From contig JAOANR010000003.1 of the NCBI GenBank assembly GCA_030278955.1, forward strand, positions 17,879,050-17,943,049: a stretch of 64,000 nucleotides of DNA. The letters are read 5' to 3'. The notes below the pieces were generated by a model. That model made no database searches and had not been told where the DNA came from. It saw only the letters and a program-made list of their open reading frames with translations. The DNA comes from Hygrophila difformis. Its lineage: Eukaryota; Streptophyta; Magnoliopsida; Lamiales; Acanthaceae. The translations under genes and the position numbers were made by a program. How positions within the stretch are numbered: the stretch's first letter is position 1; each line of letters opens with the position of its first letter. This document shows positions 30,985 to 41,761 of the stretch, in pieces.

Positions 30985-33835
30985 TAAGGGGGTTTGATGA
31001 AGAAGAAGTAAGGTTAGTGGTCTGGGAATGCGACGGGAACAAAGCACCGGGTCCGGATGGATTCAATATCGCCTTTTTTAAGAAGTATTGGCAGATTGTG
31101 AAAGGAGATGTGATGGACACGTTCAGAATTTTGGAATCTAAGGGATGTCTACCAAAAGAGATGGGTGCTGCCTTTGTGACATTAATACCAAAAACGGATA
31201 ACCCGACTGGATTTGGAGAATTTCGTCCGATCTCATTGGTGGGTAGCATCTACAAAATAGTAACAAAAGTCTTGGTAAATAGATTGAAGACAGTCATGAA
31301 CAAGGTGGTGGGATACAAACAGATGGCATTTGTTAAGGGGAGACAATTACTAGATGGAGTTCTTATGGCTTCTGAGGTGATTAACTCGTCCCAGAGGGCT
31401 GTCGCAGTGGATTCGTGATAAAACTAGATTTCGCTAAGGCATACGATAGTGTGGAATGGGAAGCGCTGCTTAGAGTTTTACAAGTTATGAATTTCCATGA
31501 GGATTGGATTGGTTGGATTAAAGGCTGCATTACATCCGCATCGGCAGCTATACTAATAAACGGGTCGCCTTCTAATTTTTTTAAACTCAACAAGGGATTA
31601 CGACAGGGAGATCCTTTGTCTCCGTATTTATTCCTGCTTGTCGCTGAAATCCTAAATCGATTACTCCACAAAGCTAGAGATTTGGGACTGATTAGAGGAC
31701 TCGGGGCAGGAGGAGGGGGCCCAATTATTACTCATCTACAATATGCCGACGACACGGTGTTGTTTTGTGAGGAAGACACTCAACAGGTCGTGGTGATCAA
31801 GAGGATACTACGGTGTTTCTCGTTGGCCACAGGGTTAAAGATTAATTACGGTAAGAGCTGTTAATACGGGGTGAATTGTAATGAGGAGCTGGTGGGGAAT
31901 GCGGCTGGTGCTATGGGATGCAAGGTAGGGACATGGCCGATGAAGTAACTAGGAATACCAATCTTGGGGAGAGTCAACGGGATCGAAGTTTGGACACCGG
32001 TATTGGAAAGAGTCGAGAAAAAATTGGCGGGCTGGCAAGGACGATTATTATCACAAGCTGGAAGGTTATGTTTACTTAAATCGGTGGTGAACAGTTTGCC
32101 TTTGCATTTTTTATCCATTTTCAAGGTGCCAAGGAACGTTGCTGATCGGCTGGAAAAAATAAAGCGCAATTTTTTTTGGAATGAATGGGAGGGCTCTAGA
32201 CGATTACATACAGTTTGTTGGGAAAGGATCTGTTCACAGACAGGTGATGGAGGGCTTAATGTAAAAAAAATCCAGGATATTAATAAAGCTCTACTACTCA
32301 AATGGAGATGGAGGTTTGGTGTTGAAGATGCTATGTGGAAACATTTGATTGATGCGAAGTACTATAAGAATATTAGCCCAATTATTCCAGCTGCAAGGAG
32401 GGATAAATCAGTTTGGGGCTACATATCCCGGGCATGGGAAGAGATGGGGCAGGCGGGTGATACAAACAATTTTGTGATTCAAGTTGGCAATGGCGAACGG
32501 GCGAGATTCTGGCAGGATCGGTGGGTGGCGGGTGGATTAATGCTGAAAGAAATATTCCCACGTATCTTCGCACTTTCGGTGAAAAAAGAAGGCAGAATTT
32601 GCGAGTTTGGAGTGTGGGTTGGTGTACAATGGGAATGGAGAATTGAATTGAGGAGAAGGTTGTTTGATTGGGAAATCGAGATATGGCAGAATTTACTTAC
32701 AATCATTAAAGGGCAAACATTGAATAGATTCTTGGAGGATCGGTTGAAATGGGTTCATGAGGCTAATGGAGCATTTTTGGTCAAATCGTGCTGGCATAGA
32801 CAGGGGGCTTGTAGGGAAGAAGATTGGGCTAAATTCTAGACCAAGATATGGCGTGTAAAGTGCCCAAGTAAGGCGAAACTTTTAGTGTGGAAAGTGTTGC
32901 ATAACGGTGTTCCTGTACGTGCTGAGTTAGTGAGAAGAGGATGTTTGGGTGCTACTAATGCACGCTGTCCTGCCTGCGGGATTGAAGTCGAAACTATTGA
33001 TCATATTTTCTGTGTATGTCCAGCGGTCATAGACCTTTGATACACTGCAGTAAGGTGGTTCGGGATCACATGGAGTATGCCAAGCAAAATTAAAGAACTG
33101 ATGGCGTGGTGGCTGGACACTAATCCAAGGAAAGGCCGAGATGAGGTATGGTGTATGACTGCCTATGCAATTATTTGGTCTATTTGGAAACATAGGAATG
33201 CGGTTGTATTTAAAAGGTTGATCTTTGACAAGAAAGCCATTGAAGCCGAAATTAGATGGCGAACATGTTTCTGGTGGAAAGTAGCTAAGGGTGATGATGA
33301 GACTAGAACACTTTTGAATACTATTGAGTCCCCTGGCGATCTTCCTGGATCTTTGGGACTAAAAAGGAAGGTACCAAGGATTGGAATCGATTGGGAACCT
33401 CCGAGAAAAGGGTGGTGGAAAGTTAACACGGACGGATCATCTTTTGGGAATCCCGGGCCGGCGGGTATTGGTGGTGTGATTAGAAATGATAAAGGAGAGG
33501 TATTATTTGTTCTGTCTAAATTTATTGGCCACAAGGACTCTACTGAAGCCGAAGTATCAGCATTGAGTAATGTATGTGCGGCCCTAATTCGAGACCAAGG
33601 GTTTCCGTTGCCTAGGATCATATTTGAATGCGACACATTGAATGTAGTACGCTGGCTGGGAGACCTGGACAACGTGCCATGGAGACTGGCCCATTTGATA
33701 CCGCCCATAGCAGCAGTCCTGAGATGTGGTGGGGAGGTTAGAATTGCTCACATCATGAGAGAAAGGAATTGTCTTGCGGATCAATGGGCAAGGAGGGGGG
33801 CTGCGGCAGAGGATGGCATTGAAATATGGTACTAG
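30981..33835 (+). pseudogene. LINE ORF2, RT, zf-RVT and RNase H parts
   Basis: Frame pieces 30981-31418 and 31415-33835. RT blocks are NKAPGPDGFNIAFFKKYW, FRPISLVGSIYKI, IKLDFAKAYDSVEW, GLRQGDPLSPYLF and the catalytic LQYADDTVLF (31740). A thumb-like region follows, then zf-RVT (RCPACGIEVETIDHIFCVC, about 32970) and RNase H (VNTDGSSFGNPGPAGIGG, FECDTLNVVRWL, MRERNCLADQWARRG). One frameshift near 31415 and in-frame stops near 31862, 31945, 32837 and 33038 make it inactive. Domain order and length match plant L1 ORF2. Confidence 0.9.
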
Positions 33836-35838
33836 ATTGATAAGAGTGGAATTTTGTGGGCGTGAGGTTGACGCGTTGGATGTAACTGATTAGATCGTTG
33901 TCTGGTGGCATGCACTGTTACGCAAAAGGCGGCTGAATTGGCGGTGCCAAAGGAAGAATCGGATGACGGGGGAATAGTTCTGGCTGACATAGATGCTGCT
34001 GTTGCTGTATTGTTTTATTTTTGTTTATTTTTTCAGGTTGCTGTTGAGGGAGGTGTCTCTCTTAGATGGCTGATGTTGTTGCTGATACGGAATTCATTAA
34101 GGTGAAAGTCTCAGATGTTGGACATTGTAGAAAGGAAAGATGATGGTTGATTGGAACAATTCAAGCTCTCAGTCGGGCTATTATGGAGAAGAACTCATTG
34201 CTGCTTCAGCTGCTATCTCATCGAGTGCTATTCTAGTGAGAATGCGGTGTACCATGAAATTCCAAGGCGTTGAGGCTGCTGATGGTGCTTCAACTACCTG
34301 TTTGCTGCCACTTTGTTAACCACAGTGCAAGACTGGCGATCTTCTGTATTGAGCGCATCAAGCCAACCGAAAATCAACCGGGTGTTGCTGTCTGCTGATG
34401 CCTCCAGGAAGTGGATGATGGCCAACCTGAAGACACGGTTGCTGCGATTGACATTCTACGAGTTTTGTTAATTTCGATTGAGGTTTACACGCGACATGGA
34501 AGGTCTCTTTTACATCGAATGATGGAACACCTGCAAGGGTTGATGTTCCTGGTGCAGACACATAGGGCCTAATGTCAAACAAACACGGTGAGATCTGAAC
34601 TTAAGCTTCTTTGGATACTTACATCTGTAATGTATCATTGTGATATCCTATAAACTGGATTGACTTGCACTTTTGAACCTGCATTAGTTCATGTCGATGT
34701 ATTGATTTTGAAAGGGCATAGGATGCTTCTCTCTCTTTATACCCCTATTCTTCTTCTACCTTTTTCTGTCCAATCCTTAACTTTCTTTCTGCCTCGTGAG
34801 CAGTCCTGCCGCCCTTTTCTCCACTTGCTATTCCTTTTTTCTAGCCTATTTCTACTACTGATCTCAGCTTATTGCTTCCATGCTTGTGGGTTGTATGCTA
34901 TGGTGTCCTGAAATGTTGCTTATGTGGGAAGAGGCGTTTCTTTCTTTAATAACCTGGGAGGTATTTTGTGGGGACATGATTGGCAATGATTTGGATAATT
35001 TGGGACTGGTTGTTTTTTTGGACATGGTTGTTTGATTTATGTCTGGGAAGGGTGTAAATATAACAAGAGGAGACATGCTGCTTGTAGTTTGAAGTCAGTG
35101 TAAAAAAAAAAAAAAAGAGAAAAAATATAGGAAAAAAAAATCAAAAAAAATCAAAAAAAAATCAAAAAAAAAATAAAATCAAATAAAAATCAAATTTCTA
35201 ATATCTTATATTATGTTAGCTGAGGGGCTGTCTCTTTCAGTATAGAATCACTGTCTATAGGGAAATTTGGAGCAAAGTTTTTCGTTGGGTGTAATTGGAT
35301 TGGTTTTTGGGTGGGACTTCTTCCCAAGTAGTGATTTTCTGCTCATCTCATGATCGAACCTTTCTGATAGTATCTGCTGTTGATTTCTTCCTTGTCCCTA
35401 GCCGATCTTTTTCTGTCGTTTGTTCTTCATCCCAGATTGCCCTTTTCAATTTTCGATGCATTGGTTATGAACTTTTTGTAGGGGTGATGCGATGTTGATA
35501 CATGTTTAGAGGTTTCACGGTGACACATTACATGAGGTCTCTATGACAAGCCTGTCGAGAAGAGCCTGGAAAGAAGCTTAATGCAATTAGTTATACATGC
35601 AAATGGCGACGGTGATCCTTGGTGAAGTAGTGCAAGGAGCGTTTTGAGGCTACGTTTCGATGGAAATGACACGCTTGGTATATTTGGTGAATGGCTTGCA
35701 GTTTGTTTATGGTGAATCAGAAAGATGTATGTGTGGGTGGATATGTGGTTTAACGGCATTTTGTTATAACTTTGTATCAGACTAGACTATTTTGTCCTTT
35801 GGAATAAAAAGGTTATCTTTGCCTCAAAAAAAAAAAAT
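33836..35838 (+). other. LINE 3' UTR with internal A-rich tract
   Basis: About 2 kb of G/T-rich non-coding DNA. At 35101-35190 an A-rich tract with repeated TCAAAAAAAA interrupts it, about 650 bp before the terminal poly(A). No gene; short open frames on both strands are not supported. Confidence 0.7.
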
Positions 35839-35914
35839 AACAATTAATAAAATTAAATTATCAAATGTGAACTTCCGCTTAAATTTGGTTCTTTTATATT
35901 TCGAAAGTGCATTA

Positions 35915-36165
35915 TGCTTTTATACACTTTCTCCAGTTTTTTATAATGAAAAATAATTGACTTTTGTTATTGTTTATTATCCAACTTTGACTCATATCTA
36001 TACATCTATAGAAGAAAAAATATAGTCAAGTGGGATCTCGTTGGATTCATCTCATTTTGTAGTTTTTAAATATCAAACTTTTAGAATGTTTGCTTATACA
36101 CATTTTGATTTATTAAGTGTTAAAAATGTATATTGGATTGCGTGCATAAAGTGAATATTGGGGAT
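35915..36165. mobile_element. Stowaway-like MITE, copy 3, worn
   Basis: Interior matches copies 1 and 2 (ATATAGTCAAGTGGGATCTC; GTAGTTTTTAAATATCAAAC; AATGTATATTGGATTGCGTG). Ends are degenerate (ACTTTCTCCAG on the left). Confidence 0.6.
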
Positions 36166-36275
36166 TTAGGTAGATTACTGTTCATAAGAGGATTTTTGTG
36201 AGAGAGAATTGATAAGTTACTGTTCGTAAGAGTAGGTTACTGTTCAAAAGGGATATTGTTTTTATATAAAGTATA

Positions 36276-36276
36276 G

Positions 36277-36311
<35 letters not shown>
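36276..36311 (+). repeat. (ATT)n microsatellite
   Basis: About twelve uninterrupted ATT units within AT-rich DNA. Confidence 0.9.
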
Positions 36312-36537
36312 CTAAAATTAAAATATTTTACATAAATATATGTTAGTCAAGATAAATATACCAAATACAGTTGGTTTGAGTAGTATGAGATTTTGACAGC
36401 TTAACTAAGCAAATGTTCAGTATAAAGCCAAAATCTGGTATGAAGTATATATATACACAGTTATGAAAACCCACTTTACACCCTTTTAATAGAATATATA
36501 TATCCTTTTAATTTTTTTTCTCGTAGATTATTGTATA

Positions 36538-36565
36538 CTAGATTTTTTCGCCCGCTGCGCATGGG
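36538..36565 (-). mobile_element. Helitron 3' end
   Basis: The plus strand reads ACTAGATTTTTTCGCCCGCT, then GCGCATGGG. On the minus strand this is a short GC hairpin followed by CTAG and T, nearly the same as the 3' end at 23764-23795. A hAT-like element begins inside the hairpin at 36566. The matching 5' end was not found. Confidence 0.6.
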
Positions 36566-37019
36566 CAGTGACGGAACTACATGGGGACTTGGGGGAGGGA
36601 GGGAGCCGCCCCCGAGTTCGAAATTTGCCTATTAAATTTTATATAATTTTGTTTATTTTAGCTATATCAGTAATTCTTTTTACGTAATTCCGCCCCCCTC
36701 AAACCCAAACCTTGACATTAATATTTTATACAATTGTGTAAATTTAATTATATTAGAAATAATTTTTCAGTAATTTACAGGGAAGAAGAGGAAAAAGAAT
36801 TCAACATATTTCTTTGTTAGTTAGCTTTTTTAACATAGGGTTATATACTCATTAAAGATATAGGCTCAGGTAGAGTTAGATGAAGAGAGTGACATCATTA
36901 GTAATCCAAAAAAACAAAAATAAATTGATATTTATCCTATGGAAATTAAAGATGAAATAAGGCAAAGTTATTTAGTCGCATCCTCGCCCCCCACCCCAGA
37001 CACTCTGCATCCGTCACTG
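36566..37019. mobile_element. Small hAT-like TIR element
   Basis: Perfect 10-bp terminal inverted repeats CAGTGACGGA (36566) and TCCGTCACTG (ending 37019), with further G-rich/C-rich similarity inside (GGGGGAGGGAGG vs CCCCCCACCCC). CAGTG...GGA is a hAT-type terminus. No transposase. The 8-bp target duplication is not clean. Confidence 0.6.
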
Positions 37020-37099
37020 TCACATGTGTTAAACTTATATGCACATTGGTGTTGAACTTATATGAGTTTGTAAAATGAGAGTATTTTTGGATTACATGA

Positions 37100-37786
37100 G
37101 GTTACAGATGGGAATATGCCAGACTACCCGACATGGGCCTATGGCCGAGTCTACCGAAGACCATGTCAAACCAAACTTTTTTTATAAATAGGCAAGACTT
37201 AGGCTTTTTTAAAGCCCATTTAGCTAAATAGCTCCAGACCACACTTTATAAAAAAATTATTAGGCCTACCAGGTCGGCATAGTTATCATTATTGTCTTAG
37301 GTGAATACCATGATATCCCCATGCCTTATTGGATCCAAGACTAATCATTCGAGGATCGGGTGAGCATATTTATCATTATTATTAGTATGTTTATGTTTAT
37401 TGCATATAAATAAGTGATATCATTGTTGTTATTTTATGTGAAAATAATTATTAATTTGATTTTATATAGTTTTTAAAATATTTATAGTCTTTTTCCAATA
37501 TATAAATAGTCATGGATTCGTAATTGTATCGGTAAATAAAACATATCTTCTCAAAAAAAAAAAGTCATGGATGAAGACTTACCCAAGTGCACAAATTTAT
37601 GTCTTCCAATCTTATGATTACATCCAGACATATATAAAAGAATTTTAACTTAATTAATCAGACTTTTAAAAGGCTTAAAAGCTGGTCTATTTAATTTTAA
37701 TAGGCCATGCTTAGGCTTATAAGACAGACCTTAAAAAATTGACTTAGGCTTAGGCCATTCAAAAGTAACCCTAGCCTGGCCTATAG
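37100..37786. mobile_element. Possible TIR element with internal SINE
   Basis: The left end (GGGCCTATGGCCGAGTCT, TTAGGCTTTTTTAAAGCC) and the right end (GGCTTAGGCC, TAGCCTGGCCTATAG) are roughly inverted relative to each other. A SINE fragment sits inside. No coding capacity; boundaries uncertain. Confidence 0.35.
37294..37369 (-). mobile_element. SINE, short 3' fragment
   Basis: The complement contains the family's 3' part (ATCCCCATGCCTTATTGGAT, AAGACTAATC). Flanked by an 11-bp duplication TTATCATTATT (37283-37293 and 37370-37380). Confidence 0.65.
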
Positions 37787-39024
37787 TATAACACCCCGTA
37801 AAAATTATAAATAAAAATTTAAATTTTAATAAATAAGTATTCATAAATTCTCATATATAATTTTTTTTAGATGAAAGGAAACAATATTTATTCTCGAAGT
37901 GTAAATTTATTTAAATCGCACTTAATTGAGAATTAAGCTTAAGGAATTGAAAACGTTTAAGTCCGAGACTAATAAATTAGCATATAAGTATTAATTTATC
38001 AATTATCAAGAATTTACTTAAGTCCCCCAATCTAAGTGCACGAATTGGATTAAACATTGCCAAGGGCAAATTAAGTATTACCAAATTATCCGATGAGGAT
38101 ACCGGATAGAAATATAATTTAATTACCAAAATAGACGAGCTTATGAAATAATAGAGTCAAAATAAATATTACTAGGCATGAGTAAAGTGATGAAATAAAT
38201 AGCAACGGACGGAATAAAACACTTAGCCAATTAAGTTATTGAATTCGAGGACAAACCAATTTTTAATTAGCAAAACATTTAATTATGATCTTCCAAGACC
38301 TCGACCGATTTGCTTAAGGAAACTAACTACTAAGTGAGTTAAACCCATTGATCCTTTTATAAGTAATTGGATTAAATATTAATACCATTGATTATTGTGA
38401 CAAGGAAATCCACTACTAGGTAATTTAAATCCATTAATCCACTAAACCACATTACGATAGTAAGATTAAATATTGAATTAAGATATTATTAATTAAGTTC
38501 TTGACGAATAAGAATTTAAATCCAAAAATCGCGTAATGAGAAAATGTCGGAAATTTTTGAGTTAATGTTGTAATAAATGAATTCGGACTCAAATCATATT
38601 ATAAATTAATCATTAAGGTTAAGTTAAGAATAATTAACCAATTGAATATAAAATTATTGAGTGACTCATTTAACGATTAATTTTCCGGATCGTTGGCAAA
38701 TTAATAGATGGCTAATCCATTAAATTAAATTATGAGTATAAAATTATTTAAAACTTAGATTAATTGTTATTAGACGTTATAAGAATAAAGCTTGAAGATT
38801 GATTAAGTTCATAATTAATTATTTAGTTTGGGCCATGCTATTAAGTCCATGAGATAAAATTAATTTATTAAATCCATGAACTAGATTAGTTAATCAATTA
38901 AGTCCATAATCGGGTATCTTTATATTGGGCCAGATGCATTAAATAAATTAGAAACCAAGCATAACCCAATCACAAAACCCTAAGCCCAACTCACCCTGGC
39001 CCAACCCTAATTAGTAACCCTAAC

Positions 39025-39770
39025 CCTAAAGTGCTCTGCCGCCGCCGCCACCCTGGCGCCGACATCGCCGGAGCTCCGCCGGCGAAACCACCTCCGCCAC
39101 TGGAAACCTCCCCATCTCGCTCCTCCACCCGCCGCCGCACCACCACCATCTCGGCCGCCACCTCCCCACTCGGTCAACACCACCACCGGCGGTCTCCATT
39201 CCATTTCTTCCCCTTTTTCCATCTTTCCCACCGCCCAACTCCGGCGACCACCAAGACCGGAGCCACCTCCCTAGCTGCTTCCCCAGATCCGTGGTCTCCT
39301 CCGACCACCAAGCCTCCCACAAAACCGCCGCGGCCTCACCAACATCGAGCCCTCCTCATCCTCCCAGCCACCACCTCAGGCTGCCCTCGCCGCCACGAAA
39401 GGAGCCTTCTCCTTCCCCAGCCGCCGGCAACACCACCCTTCTCCATCTCGCCGACCACCCCGCGGCCTCCACCATCATCTCCGATTTCCATCCCAATCAC
39501 CACAAAACCTCCATCAACATCACACCAATCATCCATTCTTCTCAAATCAACAAAACCAATAAACTAAAACAGAAAACAAAAAACAAAAAAAAGGGGAGAA
39601 AGAAGAGGAAGGAGGCCGAGATCCCTGCCACCGCCGCGAGCCTCCATCATCCATCCACTCCTTCGACACGGCGGCGCCCACTCCACCGCCGAACCTCCAC
39701 CGCAGGCGAGCCCTCGCCACCACCACAGACCCATCCTCTTCAATTTCCAATAGATTCAGATTCAAGACAA
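39025..39770 (+). other. GC-rich island in the solo LTR
   Basis: C/G-rich, CCG- and CCACC-rich segment in otherwise AT-rich DNA, preceded by CCCTAACCCTAA. It opens long proline- and arginine-rich frames on several strands and frames (for example 39031-39567), which points to composition rather than a gene. Confidence 0.6.
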
Positions 39771-39959
39771 GAAAAATAGAAGATAGGAAGGAGACAAAGG
39801 CAGTGACCGGATCCTCCTCGTCACCGAGATGCTTCCATGGGGTTCTTGGGTGAGCTCTTCGTGGATGTCTTAGTTGGGACTTGACAGATTGAGATTTGAA
39901 AGGAAATGAGAAGAATGGGGGAGGAGGCGTGCAGGGGGAGGAAAGAACGAGAGGGAGGG

Positions 39960-41166
39960 CGAAATGGTTAATATACTGGGCAGTATATACTGCAAGCAAT
40001 TATAGCCATTAGATTATATTTTCATTAAATGAATGGTTTAGATTATACTAAGGTTAGTTAAGTAATTTTCCTTTTCTTATTATTTTATTTTAAAATACCA
40101 CAACTGTCTCGTATTCCAACATAACTTTTTGCAGCTTTTCAGTCTCAATGTTTTTTCCACTACATTCTATTTCGAATGTTTAAACATTCTTTTTCAAAAG
40201 TTTAAACATTCTGTTTTAATATAAAAAATATTATGTTATATATAATTTGAAATGCATTGAGTATACATTATGTTCTAAATGTCAAGACATTCTGTTCTGA
40301 TAGAAATGACATGTTGTTATACACATTATACATAGATTAAGCAAACATTCTGTTTTAATGGTTTAAACATTATGTTTTGATAAAATATACATTATGTTGT
40401 CGACATTTTGAATATGAATATGAACATATATGTTTAGACATTCTGTTTTAAATTAATGCTAATTCTCTTTTATTTATATTGATATTCTATTTTACATACA
40501 TTTACAATCTATTTTTTTCTTTTCCTTTTTCACATTCTGTTTAGCTTATATTGTCATTCTGTTTTATCTCATGTGGCATTCTGTTTCATAAAAAATGGCA
40601 TAAGTTTGTATATATTCATATCTTATTTTTCACATTCTGTTTAGCTTATATTGTTATTCTGTTTTAAATGCATTAACATTCTGTTTAGATTATTTAAATG
40701 CATTATCATTATGTTTATATTATTTTAATATATATACACATAATGGCAAATATTGTGAGACAAAATATCATGTTTAATAAAATAGAATGTCATCTTTAAT
40801 AAAAACAAAATACGTTTGTGACAGCACGCTTCCCATTTCAGACATAATGTTATATTACATAAGGACAGCATGTCACTATTTATTCTTATATTTATCGAAT
40901 CTATTTTTCTAAAATATATTTTTAAAAATTCAAATTTAAAAAAGATTGATGCAAAAAATAATACTGAAGGAAAGTATCTATTGAAATCTTGATTGGATGG
41001 AAAAGAGTAATCATTAATATAATTTTATATTATTTAAGTTTAAAAAGTGTAATTACATATTTACCCATAATATCGATCTTAACCATTTATTTAAAGTTAG
41101 ATCTAATGGTCAAGAAGTACTCCAGTATATACTGGAAAAAGTACTCCCAGCACCTGAACCGCACCG
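39960..41166. mobile_element. MULE-like non-autonomous element
   Basis: Left part (ATGGTTAATATACTGGGCAG, then CAGTATATACTG and GCCATTAGAT) is repeated inverted at the right (CCAGTATATACTGG, ATCTAATGG, AACCATTTATTT near 41080-41155), giving imperfect TIRs of about 100 bp. A 9-bp duplication GAGGGAGGG flanks it (39951-39959, 41167-41175), the Mutator size, though it lies in G/A-rich DNA. The inside is non-coding with a CATTCTGTTTT array. Confidence 0.6.
40155..40725 (+). repeat. Interspersed CATTCTGTTTT array
   Basis: About 20 copies or near-copies of A/T-CATTCTGTTTT or CATTATGTTTT at irregular 15-50 bp spacing. One longer block, CACATTCTGTTTAGCTTATA, occurs twice (about 40532 and 40630). Confidence 0.8.
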
Positions 41167-41290
41167 GAGGGAGGGGGTGAAAGATCTAGCAGATAACAGA
41201 AGGGAAAAGACAGCTATGGGAACACGAGAAATAAAGAGAAGGCAGGCTGGGGGAGGCCTTTTACCCAGATAAAGGGATACCGCAAATTGG

Positions 41291-41300
41291 CCTATATAAC
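41291..41300 (+). promoter_or_regulatory. Candidate TATA box of the solo LTR
   Basis: GGCCTATATAACTCTCCCCT followed by a pyrimidine-rich leader, 9 kb (about 1.6 kb without insertions) before the LTR end. It looks like the LTR promoter. Confidence 0.5.
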
Positions 41301-41761
41301 TCTCCCCTCCCTACTTACATTTTCCCCTATCCATTCTTTCTCCTTAATTTTTCTTCTTCTTCTTTCATTCTCTTCTTTCGTTCTTCCAGCCATTTAGTGT
41401 TCTTCCAAATTTTTAAAATTCGATATAGGACAGGAATAGATAGGTAGTTGGTAAGAGAGCTGCGGCTGAATCAGTGTTTGGAATAATTATCCACCATAGT
41501 GGGCCAAGGTATGTAGTGTAAAATATATTATAGTTGGAAGTTTTAATTATTATTTCCTCTAAAGTATTATTTTAGGATACCAAATTAATATTAGAATTTT
41601 TATGGTAAAGTAGCTGCAAAAGATTATCTGCTTGTAGCCTATGCGTGTGTCTCATCCATTCCGTCTACGGTGATAGTAAGTAGATTTTTACTCTTTGGAG
41701 TAAGCATAAATTTATTTTAGCTTAAGCATAAATTAAAAACCGCTTTATTATTTATAAATTT

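Larger units (their letters stand above)
27549..35838 (+). mobile_element. L1-type LINE, near full length, inactive
   Basis: ORF1 (27557-29656), ORF2 (29698-33835), a 2-kb 3' UTR and a poly(A) tail (35826-35838) after GGAATAAAAAGG. The ORF1 ATG stands only nine bases from the Helitron 5' terminus at 27548, so the 5' UTR is missing, either lost or cut off by the Helitron. No clear target duplication was found. It differs from the other three LINE copies in the window (C-terminus WARRGAAAEDGIEIWY). Confidence 0.88.

Noticed and set aside
27540..35860. Target duplication for the long LINE
   Set aside because: Only ATAAC is shared near both ends; too short to claim.
38998..39026. CCCTAACCCTAA, possible interstitial telomere repeat
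   Set aside because: Only about two and a half units with interruptions; too short to mean telomeric origin.
39031..39567. 178-codon proline/arginine-rich frame
   Set aside because: Lies in a CCG-rich island where several frames on both strands are open; no domain, and inside a solo LTR.
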